Below, piece by piece: positions 47,728 through 56,784 of a stretch of 64,000 bases of DNA (its first letter is position 1; each line of letters starts with the position of its first letter). This stretch comes from Candidatus Cloacimonadota bacterium (GTDB lineage: Bacteria; Cloacimonadota; Cloacimonadia; Cloacimonadales; JAIOQZ01), in contig JAIOQZ010000011.1 of NCBI GenBank assembly GCA_021108395.1, positions 51,898 through 115,897 of the forward strand, read 5' to 3'. The translations under genes were made by a program, and so were the position numbers. The notes beneath the pieces are model-generated. The model saw only the letters and a program-made list of their open reading frames with translations, searched no databases and was not told where the DNA came from.

Positions 47728-48694
47728 TATATATCTCGGGTTTATAACGAGACAGATTATCCTTCAGGAAGGCGATAGTCTCCAGTAGTCCGGTCTTCAA
47801 CGTGTACGCAGGAGTCCAGTCTGTGTTTGCCAATATCTTTGCGTTAGCGCAATATAGCCGATCCACTTCGCTTTTATCTGGGCGAATTCTTTCGGCGTCA
47901 GTCTGAATTTCCACATCGGCGCCACAAAGCTGAATCATCATGTTGACGATATCCTCAATCGAAATCTCGTCATTCATGCCGATATTGGTAATCTCTCCGT
48001 TCAATGCGGATGCTCTGCCAATTGCTTCAAAACCCGTCACTGTGTCTTTAACGAAAGTGAGGTCTCGCGTTGGATGTAAATTGCCAAGTTTCAGAACCTT
48101 CGCGCCAGAAAGCAACTGCGTGATAACTGTGGGGATAATCGCTCTGGCCGATTGGCGCGGACCGTAAGTGTTGAACGGGCGAACGACTTTGACCGGCAGG
48201 TCGAACGAGCGCCAGAAACTCAGGGCCAAATGGTCTGCGCCTATCTTTGTAGCGGAATAGGGAGACTGCCCGACCATGGGATGCGTTTCATCTATCGGAA
48301 CGTATTGCGCAGAGCCGTAGGTTTCGCTGGTGGATGTAACTATCACGTTATCCACACCTTCCATTCGGCTGGCCTGCAAGACATTGTATGTGCCCTCTAC
48401 GTTCGTTCTGATATACGCCAATGGGGATACATATGAATATGGAATACCAATAAGGGCAGCCAGGTGAAACACCTGATCGCAACCCTGAACGGCAGCGTGA
48501 ACGGAATCGTAATCCCTGATATCACCAGCCATCACTTCGATATCGTTGCGGCAGGAGCTTTCTTCCAGCCATCCCCAGTCGTTTCTCGAATTGTAATGGA
48601 CAAATGCCCGAACATCGTATCCCTTTTCAATAAGCAGCTCTACGAGGTGGGATCCGATAAATCCACCGGCGCCGGTTACAAGCGTTTTATTCAC
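47720..48694 (-). CDS. legB: NAD-dependent sugar-nucleotide dehydratase/epimerase (LegB-like)
   Basis: TLVTGAGGFIGSHLVELLIEKGYDVRAFVHYNSRNDWGWLE; YSATKIGADHLALSF; NTYGPRQSARAIIPTVITQLLSGAKVLKLGNLHPTRDLTFVKDT. Confidence 0.85.
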   Translation of the reverse strand: MNKTLVTGAGGFIGSHLVELLIEKGYDVRAFVHYNSRNDWGWLEESSCRNDIEVMAGDIRDYDSVHAAVQGCDQVFHLAALIGIPYSYVSPLAYIRTNVEGTYNVLQASRMEGVDNVIVTSTSETYGSAQYVPIDETHPMVGQSPYSATKIGADHLALSFWRSFDLPVKVVRPFNTYGPRQSARAIIPTVITQLLSGAKVLKLGNLHPTRDLTFVKDTVTGFEAIGRASALNGEITNIGMNDEISIEDIVNMMIQLCGADVEIQTDAERIRPDKSEVDRLYCANAKILANTDWTPAYTLKTGLLETIAFLKDNLSRYKPEIYNV

Positions 48695-49392
48695 GATTTG
48701 TCCTCAAAATGCTCAGTGTATATTGCCTGAGCCTTTTCATAGTCGTCAATCTTGCCAATATCCAGCCAGTATTGCTTTATCTCATACTTGGCGACAGGAT
48801 CGCCCAGGTCAAGCATCTTCAAAATCAGCTGGTCTATCCCATAGTATTCGTTATCGGGGATGTGTTTGAAGATTTCAGGCGTAAGCACATATATCCCGGC
48901 GACAATCATCGACTTGATATCCGGCTTCTCCTCGATTCCGGTTACAAAATCGCCCTCGAAGTATAGATTCCCGAATTGGAAAGGCGTGGTGATTTGCTTC
49001 GTGCCAACAGTCAGTGACGCTTTTGATTTACAGGCAAAATCATACATCTCCCTGAAATTCACCAGAGACAGAATATCTCCGTTCATCATCAGGAATGGTT
49101 CGGTAAGTTGATCCTTCAGCAAAGTAAGCGGCCCCACAGTGCCCAGCCTTTTCTCTTCTTTGCTGATAGTGAGTTCGACGCCATATGCCGAGCCGTCGCC
49201 GAAAAAATTCTGGATGTAGCTGCTCTTGTAGTTTGTCGCCAGCCAGATTTGATTGAACCCATGTTCACGCAGATGTTCAATCTGAATTTCCAGCACCGCC
49301 TTCTCTCCGATGGGAAGCAGCGGTTTGGGTATCACTTCCGTAAATGGCCTTAGCCGAGAGCCTAACCCCCCGGCAAGAATTACTGCTTTCAA
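48691..49392 (-). CDS. Sugar nucleotidyltransferase
   Basis: MKAVILAGGLGSRLRPFTEVIPKPLLPIGEKAVLEIQIEHL. Confidence 0.92.
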   Translation of the reverse strand: MKAVILAGGLGSRLRPFTEVIPKPLLPIGEKAVLEIQIEHLREHGFNQIWLATNYKSSYIQNFFGDGSAYGVELTISKEEKRLGTVGPLTLLKDQLTEPFLMMNGDILSLVNFREMYDFACKSKASLTVGTKQITTPFQFGNLYFEGDFVTGIEEKPDIKSMIVAGIYVLTPEIFKHIPDNEYYGIDQLILKMLDLGDPVAKYEIKQYWLDIGKIDDYEKAQAIYTEHFEDKS

Positions 49393-50759
49393 AGTTCAAC
49401 TCCCTCAGTAGATAATTTCTCAACCGATTTCTGCCGCCACATCGTGTGGAGCAACCAGTAGCCATAGACTCCGCCCAGAATGACGAAAGGCGTAACCGGA
49501 GTCCTGTAACGATATACGACGTACGCAATAAAAATATGAAAAGAGGCGTGCATTGCGATGAGGAGGAACATGAATATAATAATCCTGTTCCGATACGCAA
49601 TCAATAACGCAACTATGAATCCAGGGATAAATATTCCCCAGGAAAGCAATGAAGCGACATTCTGGTGCAAAGGCCATTCTTTCGAGAATTTGTAACCGGA
49701 CGCTCTGAAATCGTTATCAAGATCTACAAGCTTGAAAAACTCACTGAAATTAGATAAATAGCGACGCATAGTCGAAAATCCATGCGGCCTGACTCCATTA
49801 TCGAGCCCCAACCGGATATTTTCTTCTGCACGCAACCGAACGCTACTGGGACTCAATCCTGCGGCAATTGAATCAATCGCCGCCTCACTGATTGAAATTG
49901 ATCCATATATATGACTTGTATTAATGGGGGCAACAATTTCTTTCCATTCATAGCCCAGTTTTGAGAATAGGGAGTCACTGTAGGATGCTGTTCGATAGGA
50001 CAGAAAAATCGGCCTTCCAAATACGACGTTGTTTCTCGCCGCCCAGGGAACTGAAAGAAGCAAGATAAAGGCGCCATATGAAACCGCAATCAGCAGGCGT
50101 TTCCGAAACCGAACGGAATGAAAAAGGATGATAATGAGCATTATCAGGAATATGTGGATAATAAAGCGTTCGTCTGTGTGAATCAGATATGTGCTGAGCG
50201 CTCCTGCTCCAAGGATGCGCCAGAGATAGGATTTGAAAGAAACGCCTTCTTTCCCATCAATGAAATATAGGATAATCAGATAAATCAACCAGATAAACAG
50301 AAAACCCGTTATCGATTCTTTCAGAACCACGCGTGAATAAAACACAATAGTGGGATTCAGCATAACTGCCGCAGCTGCAATAAATGATAAGACATGATTT
50401 TTGAAGAGCAACAAGCCAATCTTATAGGCAAAGAAAGAAATCAAATGCCCCATGACAACGTTGATGATAACCTGTAACAGGATGCTATCGATAAACAGAT
50501 AGAAGAAGGACATCAAAAGCGGATAGCCAGGGCCAATCTCATTCAACCCCGCAGGACTTGTCGTGACGTCTGGGATCAGTAGTCCCTGGGAAACAAATTG
50601 TTTAGCAAAATTGATGTAATCTGTCGAATCGGGTGAAATCAGCAAGCCAGGGTCTTTATAAAACATTCCGCATATTAACGCAATTTTCAAAACAAGGACA
50701 ATCGCAAAGAGAATATAGAAATTCTTCTTTGAGAACAATGAACAGTAATCAAGCTTCAA
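49389..50759 (-). CDS. Multi-TM glycosyltransferase, GT39/ArnT-like
   Basis: About ten TM helices with early acidic loop ISPDSTDYINFAKQFVSQGLL; overlaps the nucleotidyltransferase. Confidence 0.75.
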   Translation of the reverse strand: MKLDYCSLFSKKNFYILFAIVLVLKIALICGMFYKDPGLLISPDSTDYINFAKQFVSQGLLIPDVTTSPAGLNEIGPGYPLLMSFFYLFIDSILLQVIINVVMGHLISFFAYKIGLLLFKNHVLSFIAAAAVMLNPTIVFYSRVVLKESITGFLFIWLIYLIILYFIDGKEGVSFKSYLWRILGAGALSTYLIHTDERFIIHIFLIMLIIILFHSVRFRKRLLIAVSYGAFILLLSVPWAARNNVVFGRPIFLSYRTASYSDSLFSKLGYEWKEIVAPINTSHIYGSISISEAAIDSIAAGLSPSSVRLRAEENIRLGLDNGVRPHGFSTMRRYLSNFSEFFKLVDLDNDFRASGYKFSKEWPLHQNVASLLSWGIFIPGFIVALLIAYRNRIIIFMFLLIAMHASFHIFIAYVVYRYRTPVTPFVILGGVYGYWLLHTMWRQKSVEKLSTEGVEL

Positions 50760-51024
50760 AATTCATTACCTTCTGGTAAACCAATGTGTCTGCATAGCTA
50801 TAGCAGGAATTTGAGCCATCAACTTCATGGGGCCTCGTTGTCTTTGAATATTGCATATACCTGCCATATATCGAGCGTATTTTTCATGTTTTTCACAAGT
50901 TCCAATTACTTACAAAACAATTTTATGTCAAGCAATTCCCCAGAACCTGAGCCGGCAGTATATGCCCCGAACAAAAACCTTGTCACTTTGTCCGCCGATT
51001 ACATTGTTTAAGTAAGGAGAAGCC

Positions 51025-51465
51025 ATGCGTATACTCGCGATGTTCCTGCTTTGCTGCCTCGCCACCGGATTGTGGGCAGAACCCGCCGACACCCTTGTCT
51101 GCAAAAACGACCTCTCTCGTGAGCAGCTTACGGCCGTTCTGCGCAACCTCTACCTCAGCGTCGGCCAGTCCGATCTCGCCTGGGTCAGCGCCGCCGACAG
51201 CCTCGATGCTGGAACTGTCTGCCAGGCCGACATCGTCCGCGCCTTCCCGGCTGATGAGGAAATCGTTATCCTCACGCTCAACCGCGAGCAACTGCACACC
51301 CACTTCGGCAGCAGCCTCGATCCCGGCGAGGCCTACATCGTCCGCGTAGCGCTGGGCGAGGCAGACGCGCAAGAAATTATCGAACGGTTCGCCCTGCCAG
51401 ACATGCGCATAAAACGCACTGGCAAGCGTGTACACGAGATTGTTCGACACTGGCTGCGCCCCTGA
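51025..51465 (+). CDS. Small secreted protein resembling a 5'-nucleotidase C-terminal domain fragment
   Basis: Signal peptide MRILAMFLLCCLATGLWA; VCQADIVRAFPADEEIVILTLNREQLHTHF. Confidence 0.55.
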   Translation: MRILAMFLLCCLATGLWAEPADTLVCKNDLSREQLTAVLRNLYLSVGQSDLAWVSAADSLDAGTVCQADIVRAFPADEEIVILTLNREQLHTHFGSSLDPGEAYIVRVALGEADAQEIIERFALPDMRIKRTGKRVHEIVRHWLRP

Positions 51466-51509
51466 GCAGAAACCGCTGCCTGCTCAATTGCGAATTTTCT
51501 CAAGAAAAT

Positions 51510-51538
51510 ATTTGACACCGACAACTATTTCTCTAACT
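51510..51538 (+). promoter_or_regulatory. Possible sigma-70-type promoter upstream of thioredoxin
   Basis: ttgaca-ccgacaactatttctc-taactt. Confidence 0.35.
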
Positions 51539-51572
51539 TGTCTTGCAAACACTCGAACAGCAAGGAGAAAAA

Positions 51573-51926
51573 ATGGAACATCTGACATTGCAGACATTCA
51601 AGGATAAGATATACGACTGGGAACAGAACAAGGAATGGAGCTTCAAGGGCGAACGCCCGGCTGTCATCGATTTCTATGCCGACTGGTGCGCCCCATGCAA
51701 GCAACTTGCGCCCACCATGGACGAACTGAGCGAGGAATACGACGGCAAGGTCGATTTCTTCAAGGTCAACACCGAGCAGGAAGGCGAATTGTCGGGCTTG
51801 TTCGGCATCCAGAGTATTCCGTCCATCCTGTTCATTCCAGTTGGTGAACAACCACAGATGGCCGGCGGCGCGCTGCCCAAGGAATCGTTCAAAGAACTTA
51901 TCGAAAAAGTCCTGCACATCATGTAA
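51573..51926 (+). CDS. trxA: Thioredoxin
   Basis: AVIDFYADWCAPCKQLAPTMDELSEEYDGKVDFFKVNTEQEGELSGLFGIQSIPSILF. Confidence 0.94.
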   Translation: MEHLTLQTFKDKIYDWEQNKEWSFKGERPAVIDFYADWCAPCKQLAPTMDELSEEYDGKVDFFKVNTEQEGELSGLFGIQSIPSILFIPVGEQPQMAGGALPKESFKELIEKVLHIM

Positions 51927-52060
51927 GACAGGGACGCTGTCCCTGAACCCCGCCAAACTTTTTGCAAAAAGTTTGGATCAAAAACTCTTGCGGAAACTCT
52001 GTTTCCTATGTACAGTAATATTATCTTGTACACAGGATACGCAGTATCCGTCAAAAGTTG
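51924..52060. repeat. MITE-like multi-hairpin repeat, copy 4 (right end truncated)
   Basis: taagacagggacgctgtccctgaaccccgccaaactttttgcaaaaagtttggatcaaaaactcttgcgga...ggatacgcagtatccgtcaaaag. Confidence 0.85.
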
Positions 52061-54159
52061 GGCAGCGTATGTATGATGAAGGCGTATTGCATCGCAAGTT
52101 CGCGGTAGAAGTCATAGCGGCCTGAAGCGCCTGCGTGCCCACCACTCATGTCTGTGCGCAGCAGCAACGGGTTATCGTCGGTCTTGAGATAGCGCAGCCT
52201 GGCCACCAGTTTGGCAGGCTCCCAGTAGTTCACACGCGGGTCGTAAAACCCAGCCAACACAATCATTGCCGGGTAGTCTTGCGCCGTGACGTTCTGGTAT
52301 GGACAGTAGCCGAGAATGCTCTGGAAGTATCGTTCTTCGTTCGGGTCGCCCCACTCCTCGTACTCACTGATGGTGGCCGACAGCGTCGGGTCGAGCATGG
52401 TGTTGAGCACATCCACGAACGGCACATCGGCGATTATGACTGCGAACAGGTCGGGGCGCATGTTGGCCACTGCGCCAATGAGCAACCCGCCAGCGCTGGC
52501 GCCATAGCCCACAAGCTGGTCGGGATTGGTGTAGCCGCTGTCAACGAGGTATTCGGCGCAGGCGATGTAATCGCTGAACGTGTTAGCCTTGTGCAACATG
52601 CGGCCATCCTCATGCCACTGCTGTCCCAGATCGCCGCCGCCGCGCACATGCGCCAGTGCATAGACAAAGCCTCTGTCAACCAGGCTGAGCATAGCGCTGA
52701 AGAACATCGGGTCATTCGGGTCGCCATAGGCGCCATAACCTTCGAGATAGCAGGGGTTGCCACCGTCAGCACGCAGCATGTCGGGGCGATAGAATAGCGT
52801 GATGGACACCTTCACGCCATCTGATGCTGTAGCCCACACACGCTCGGTGTGGTAAAGTGACGCATCGTAGTCCTTCACTTCCTGCTGCTTCAACAGGCTC
52901 AACTCGCGGGTGCGGCAGTTGTATTCATACACCGAGTGCGGAGTGGCCAGCGATGTGTAGGTGAAACGCAACGTTTCGTCCTCGTACTCGGTGAAATAGC
53001 CCCCGCCAATTGTGTAAACATCCTCCGGCATGCTCAGGTAGTGCTCTTCGCCGCTGTCCAGATGAATGAGCCGCAACCGGCGAACGCCATCAACCCGCTC
53101 GATGACGGCCATCCAGTCCTGCGAGATGGTGCAGCCAACGTCAACGGTTTCGCGCCAGGGGATGTAGCCGCGCCAGTTCTCGCGTCCCAGGCTGTCTTCA
53201 TGAGTCCAGGCAATCTTATAGCTCGAGGCGCCGTCGGCGTTGGTGGTGATGAAAAAGCCGTCGTCGCGGTGGTCGAGATAGTATTCGACGCCCTGTTCAC
53301 GCGGGGCGACAAGCTCGAACGGCTCGTCGGGGCTGTCGGCGGGCATCACCCACATCTCGCTGGTGGTCTTGCTGCCCGCGCCCATGACGATGTATTCATC
53401 GGACGCCGTGCGATAGGTGTAGAGATAGAAGCGGCCATCGGGTTCGTAAAACAGGTGCGTGTCCTCGTCCGCGCCCAGATCGTGACGCCAGAGGTTGTCG
53501 CTGCGGCCGGATTCGTCGTCGGTGGTGTAGAAGATGGCGGCGGCGGCGGCCCAGGTGACGTCGCTGGCGCCGGGGATGATGTCCGGCAGCAACTCGCCGG
53601 TGATCAGGTCTTTTATCACCAGCGTATATATCTCGTCGGCGGTGGTGTCGTAACTGTAGGCCAGCAGAGTCTGGTCGGGCGAGAGACTGAAGCTGCCCAG
53701 CGCGTAATACTCGTGCCCTGTGGCCAGTTCGTTCATGTCGAGATAGATTTGCTCGGGGGCATCCATGCTGCCCTGTCGTCGGCAGAAGATGGGATATTGC
53801 AGCCCTTCGCTGCGGCGACTGTAGTAATACCAGCCGTCTTCTTTGTCGGGCACGCTCAGGTCGGTCTCGGCGATGCGCCCGATGATCTCCTCGAACAGGC
53901 TGTCCTCGAGCGCGGCCAGCGGCTTCATCCACGCCTCGGCGTAGGCGTTCTCGGCCTCGACGTAACTCAAGACCCCCGGCACCGTGCGCGATTTATCCTT
54001 CAGCCAGTGATAGGGGTCTTGCACAACGACGCCGTGCAGCGTGTCGGCATGTGCGATGCGTTGGGCCACAGGCGGTTCAGGTTTCGAGGCCTGCGGGGCT
54101 ACGTGGGCGCAGGCGGTTATTGTCAATGTTACAAGCAGGATACAAAACAAGCGGTTCAT
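52051..54159 (-). CDS. S9 prolyl oligopeptidase family (oligopeptidase B-like), lipoprotein signal
   Basis: MNRLFCILLVTLTITACAHV lipobox; PYLEGYGAYGDPNDPMF; GYGASAGGLLIGAVANMRPDLFAVIIADVPFVDVLNTM. Confidence 0.92.
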   Translation of the reverse strand: MNRLFCILLVTLTITACAHVAPQASKPEPPVAQRIAHADTLHGVVVQDPYHWLKDKSRTVPGVLSYVEAENAYAEAWMKPLAALEDSLFEEIIGRIAETDLSVPDKEDGWYYYSRRSEGLQYPIFCRRQGSMDAPEQIYLDMNELATGHEYYALGSFSLSPDQTLLAYSYDTTADEIYTLVIKDLITGELLPDIIPGASDVTWAAAAAIFYTTDDESGRSDNLWRHDLGADEDTHLFYEPDGRFYLYTYRTASDEYIVMGAGSKTTSEMWVMPADSPDEPFELVAPREQGVEYYLDHRDDGFFITTNADGASSYKIAWTHEDSLGRENWRGYIPWRETVDVGCTISQDWMAVIERVDGVRRLRLIHLDSGEEHYLSMPEDVYTIGGGYFTEYEDETLRFTYTSLATPHSVYEYNCRTRELSLLKQQEVKDYDASLYHTERVWATASDGVKVSITLFYRPDMLRADGGNPCYLEGYGAYGDPNDPMFFSAMLSLVDRGFVYALAHVRGGGDLGQQWHEDGRMLHKANTFSDYIACAEYLVDSGYTNPDQLVGYGASAGGLLIGAVANMRPDLFAVIIADVPFVDVLNTMLDPTLSATISEYEEWGDPNEERYFQSILGYCPYQNVTAQDYPAMIVLAGFYDPRVNYWEPAKLVARLRYLKTDDNPLLLRTDMSGGHAGASGRYDFYRELAMQYAFIIHTLPNF

Positions 54160-54212
54160 GCAAACTCCTCGACGATAATACTTCGGAGAACCGCTCATGC
54201 ACGGCGCGTTCC

Positions 54213-54517
54213 AAGAGCAGGGGCGCTGCCCCTGAACCCCGTCCACTTTTTGTAAAAAGTGGAATCAAAAACTTCTGGCGGATGCTGCGCATCCTTGTGT
54301 CAAAAGAATTATGGTTATGTGTCACTAAGAAAAACTATTGTACATTAGGATACGCAGTATCCGTAATAAGTTTTCGGTCTCGCCTGCGAAAATCGGCTTC
54401 ATAGCCGATTGTTCGTCCCAGGAGCAAAAGGTGTTTACACCGTTTCTCCCAAAAAGGCGAGCTTGTCATGTAGCGGAGTGAGCTTTCAAAAGGTTCAGGG
54501 GCAGCGCCCCTGTCTTC
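54213..54517. repeat. MITE-like multi-hairpin repeat, copy 5 (full length, with nested insert)
   Basis: Left aagagcaggggcgctgcccctgaaccccg and right ggttcaggggcagcgcccctgtctt are inverted repeats; internal hairpins CCACTTTTTGTAAAAAGTGG, GGATGCTGCGCATCC, GGATACGCAGTATCC. Confidence 0.9.
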
Positions 54518-54626
54518 CCCGTTCGCCGAAGACACAACGACCAAGCTGTTGCTAATAAAATAATTTTCCCTTGCCAGCTTTGCGCCTGCCGTTAACTTAC
54601 TGTCAAACCAGTTTGAAGGAGCACAC

Positions 54627-54998
54627 ATGAAGATTATCCACACGATGAAGGCGCCGGCAGCCATCGGGCCGTACTCGCAGGCCACCGTCTGCAACGGCAT
54701 ACTCTACAGCAGCATGCAGATCGGCATCGACCCGTCCAACGGCAAGCTGGCCGAGGGCTTCATCGCCCAGGTCGAGCAGGTGATGCACAACCTGCGCGGC
54801 ATCCTCGAAGAGGCCGGGCTGGGCTTCGGCAAGGCGCTACAGGCAAGGGTCTGTCTCACCGACCTGGACAATTACAAACCTTTCAACGACATCTACAGCC
54901 GCTATTTCCGCGAAGTATTGCCGGCGCGCGAAGTGGTCGAGGTGAGCCGCCTGCCGGTCGGCGCCCAGGTGGGTGTTTCGCTCATCGCGTCTTCGTAG
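54627..54998 (+). CDS. ridA: RidA family (reactive intermediate/imine deaminase)
   Basis: APAAIGPYSQATVCNGILYSSMQIGIDPSNGKLAEGF; ARVCLTDLDNYKPFNDIYSRYF. Confidence 0.93.
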   Translation: MKIIHTMKAPAAIGPYSQATVCNGILYSSMQIGIDPSNGKLAEGFIAQVEQVMHNLRGILEEAGLGFGKALQARVCLTDLDNYKPFNDIYSRYFREVLPAREVVEVSRLPVGAQVGVSLIASS

Positions 54999-55106
54999 TC
55001 ACGCGGAAGATGTTTCCTTGCGCGGAAAGTATCTCCGCCGCTCGGCGCGTCGTCTTGTTTTTGCTATTTTTCTGTCCTGACGCCACTTAGCCCGCCACCG
55101 GTTCAT

Positions 55107-55122
55107 TGGCACCGCGCTTGCA
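55107..55122 (+). promoter_or_regulatory. Sigma-54 (-24/-12) promoter of the flgB operon
   Basis: TGGCACCGCGCTTGCA, GG-N10-GC, 26 bp upstream of flgB ATG. Confidence 0.85.
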
Positions 55123-55148
55123 TTTAATGCAGGCAGAGGTCATGAACA

Positions 55149-55565
55149 ATGGTGAACAAATTTCTGTTTGAAGGCACAGTTGTGCCCGAACTCGAACGTG
55201 CGCTCGACGTCCAGTCGGCGCGGCATCGAGTTCACGCCAACAACATAGCCAATGTGAACACCCCATGCTACCGCGCCCGTGAGGTAAGCTTCGAGACCGA
55301 ATACCGCCGCCACCTCGACCGCCACCCCAAACCATCCGCCCTCACCCACGAAGACCACATCCCCCTGGGCCGCCGTCCGTTGGACCGCATGCGCCCGGAG
55401 ATAACCTTTGCCGACAGCCGCCGCAACGACAGCGGCCTGAACAATGTGGACATCGACCACGAGATGGCGGAGCTGGCCAAGTCCAACATGCGCTACGAGA
55501 TGGACATCGCGCTCATCAAGAAAAGATTCAAACTTCTACGCAACGCTATCAGGGGCCGCTCGTAG
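55149..55565 (+). CDS. flgB: Flagellar basal-body rod protein FlgB
   Basis: LERALDVQSARHRVHANNIANVNTPCYRAREVSFE. Confidence 0.94.
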   Translation: MVNKFLFEGTVVPELERALDVQSARHRVHANNIANVNTPCYRAREVSFETEYRRHLDRHPKPSALTHEDHIPLGRRPLDRMRPEITFADSRRNDSGLNNVDIDHEMAELAKSNMRYEMDIALIKKRFKLLRNAIRGRS

Positions 55566-55580
55566 CGGCAGGAGTGAGTT

Positions 55581-56078
55581 ATGCTGAACAGCTTGTTCGG
55601 AACCATCGATATCGGCGCCTCGGGACTCAATGTGCAGCGCACGCGCCTGAACATTGTCGCCCAGAACATCGCCAACGCGGAAACAACCCGCACCGAGGAT
55701 GGCGAGGCCTACCGTCGGCAAATCGCCGTGGTCGAGGCAGGGACGTGCGATGGGCGCTTCCGCGAGACGCTGCGGGAATCGCAGTTGCAGCTCGACCGCA
55801 CCAGCGCCAACCACATGCCCGCCGGCCGTTCCCGCGCCATCGAGCGCTGTGGTAGCGCCGGCGTACATGTGGCGGGAGTCATCGACGACCCGGCGCCGTT
55901 CAAGATGATCTACGATCCACACCATCCCGACGCTGACGAGAACGGCTATGTGGCGATGCCCAACGTGAACATCGTGCAGGAGATGACCGAGCTCATCAAC
56001 ACGACGCGTTCTTTCGAGGCCAACGTCACCGTCATCACCAGCGCCAAAGAAATGATTCGCAAAGCCATCAAATTGTAG
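55581..56078 (+). CDS. flgC: Flagellar basal-body rod protein FlgC
   Basis: IGASGLNVQRTRLNIVAQNIANAETTRTEDGEAYRRQ; VAMPNVNIVQEMTELINTTRSFEANVTVITSAKEMI. Confidence 0.95.
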   Translation: MLNSLFGTIDIGASGLNVQRTRLNIVAQNIANAETTRTEDGEAYRRQIAVVEAGTCDGRFRETLRESQLQLDRTSANHMPAGRSRAIERCGSAGVHVAGVIDDPAPFKMIYDPHHPDADENGYVAMPNVNIVQEMTELINTTRSFEANVTVITSAKEMIRKAIKL

Positions 56079-56091
56079 GAGACAGGCTACC

Positions 56092-56382
56092 ATGAACGAA
56101 CATTTGATGCGTGTTTACAGCCAGGAGTCCGCCCCGTCCGACCGCGCCGCACAGCAGCATGGTCTTCGTCAGCAGCGGGCAGGCCTGCAAAAATCGCTTG
56201 TGCAAAACGACAATCGGGCACATACTTTCAGTGTGCGACCCGACGAGCTTACCCAGTTGCTCAGCGACGATGAGAAAGACGCGCTGTCCGCGATATTCAC
56301 GGGCGGCCATTCACCTCACGCCTATGGCGCCACAACAGACGGGGTTCGTTTTTGCGGCGCCCTGGTTGATCGAACTGTATAA
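56092..56382 (+). CDS. Small hypothetical protein between flgC and fliE
   Basis: 96-aa ORF closely spaced in flagellar operon; conserved-looking LLSDDEKDALSAIFTGGHSPHAYG. Confidence 0.65.
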   Translation: MNEHLMRVYSQESAPSDRAAQQHGLRQQRAGLQKSLVQNDNRAHTFSVRPDELTQLLSDDEKDALSAIFTGGHSPHAYGATTDGVRFCGALVDRTV

Positions 56383-56396
56383 GCAGGGAGAGAGCA

Positions 56397-56708
56397 ATGA
56401 TTGATGCGCGAGTCGAAGCGATCCGGCAGATGCAGCAGATGCAACGGCAGGCCGCAGGACAACAGCAAACCCAGCAAGACGCCACTGAAGTGTCGTTCGG
56501 TAGTATGCTGAAGCAATACATGACCGATGTAAACGATATGCAGGTGCAAGCCGACGACCAGATTCGCCGGGCCATCGCCGGTGAAGACATCGATCCTCAC
56601 AACGTCATGCTGGCGGTCGAAAAAGCCGACATCGCCTTCGAGATGGTGATGAAGATTCGCAACAAAATGCTCGAAGCCTATCAGGAAGTGATGAAAACGC
56701 AGGTTTAA
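56397..56708 (+). CDS. fliE: Flagellar hook-basal body complex protein FliE
   Basis: DPHNVMLAVEKADIAFEMVMKIRNKMLEAYQEVMKTQV. Confidence 0.93.
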   Translation: MIDARVEAIRQMQQMQRQAAGQQQTQQDATEVSFGSMLKQYMTDVNDMQVQADDQIRRAIAGEDIDPHNVMLAVEKADIAFEMVMKIRNKMLEAYQEVMKTQV

Positions 56709-56784
56709 CCGTCGCTTCGACAAGACGTACAAAGGGCTAACGTGAACACAGCTTTCAGTGGACACGTCTTCTTAGGGGACACAC

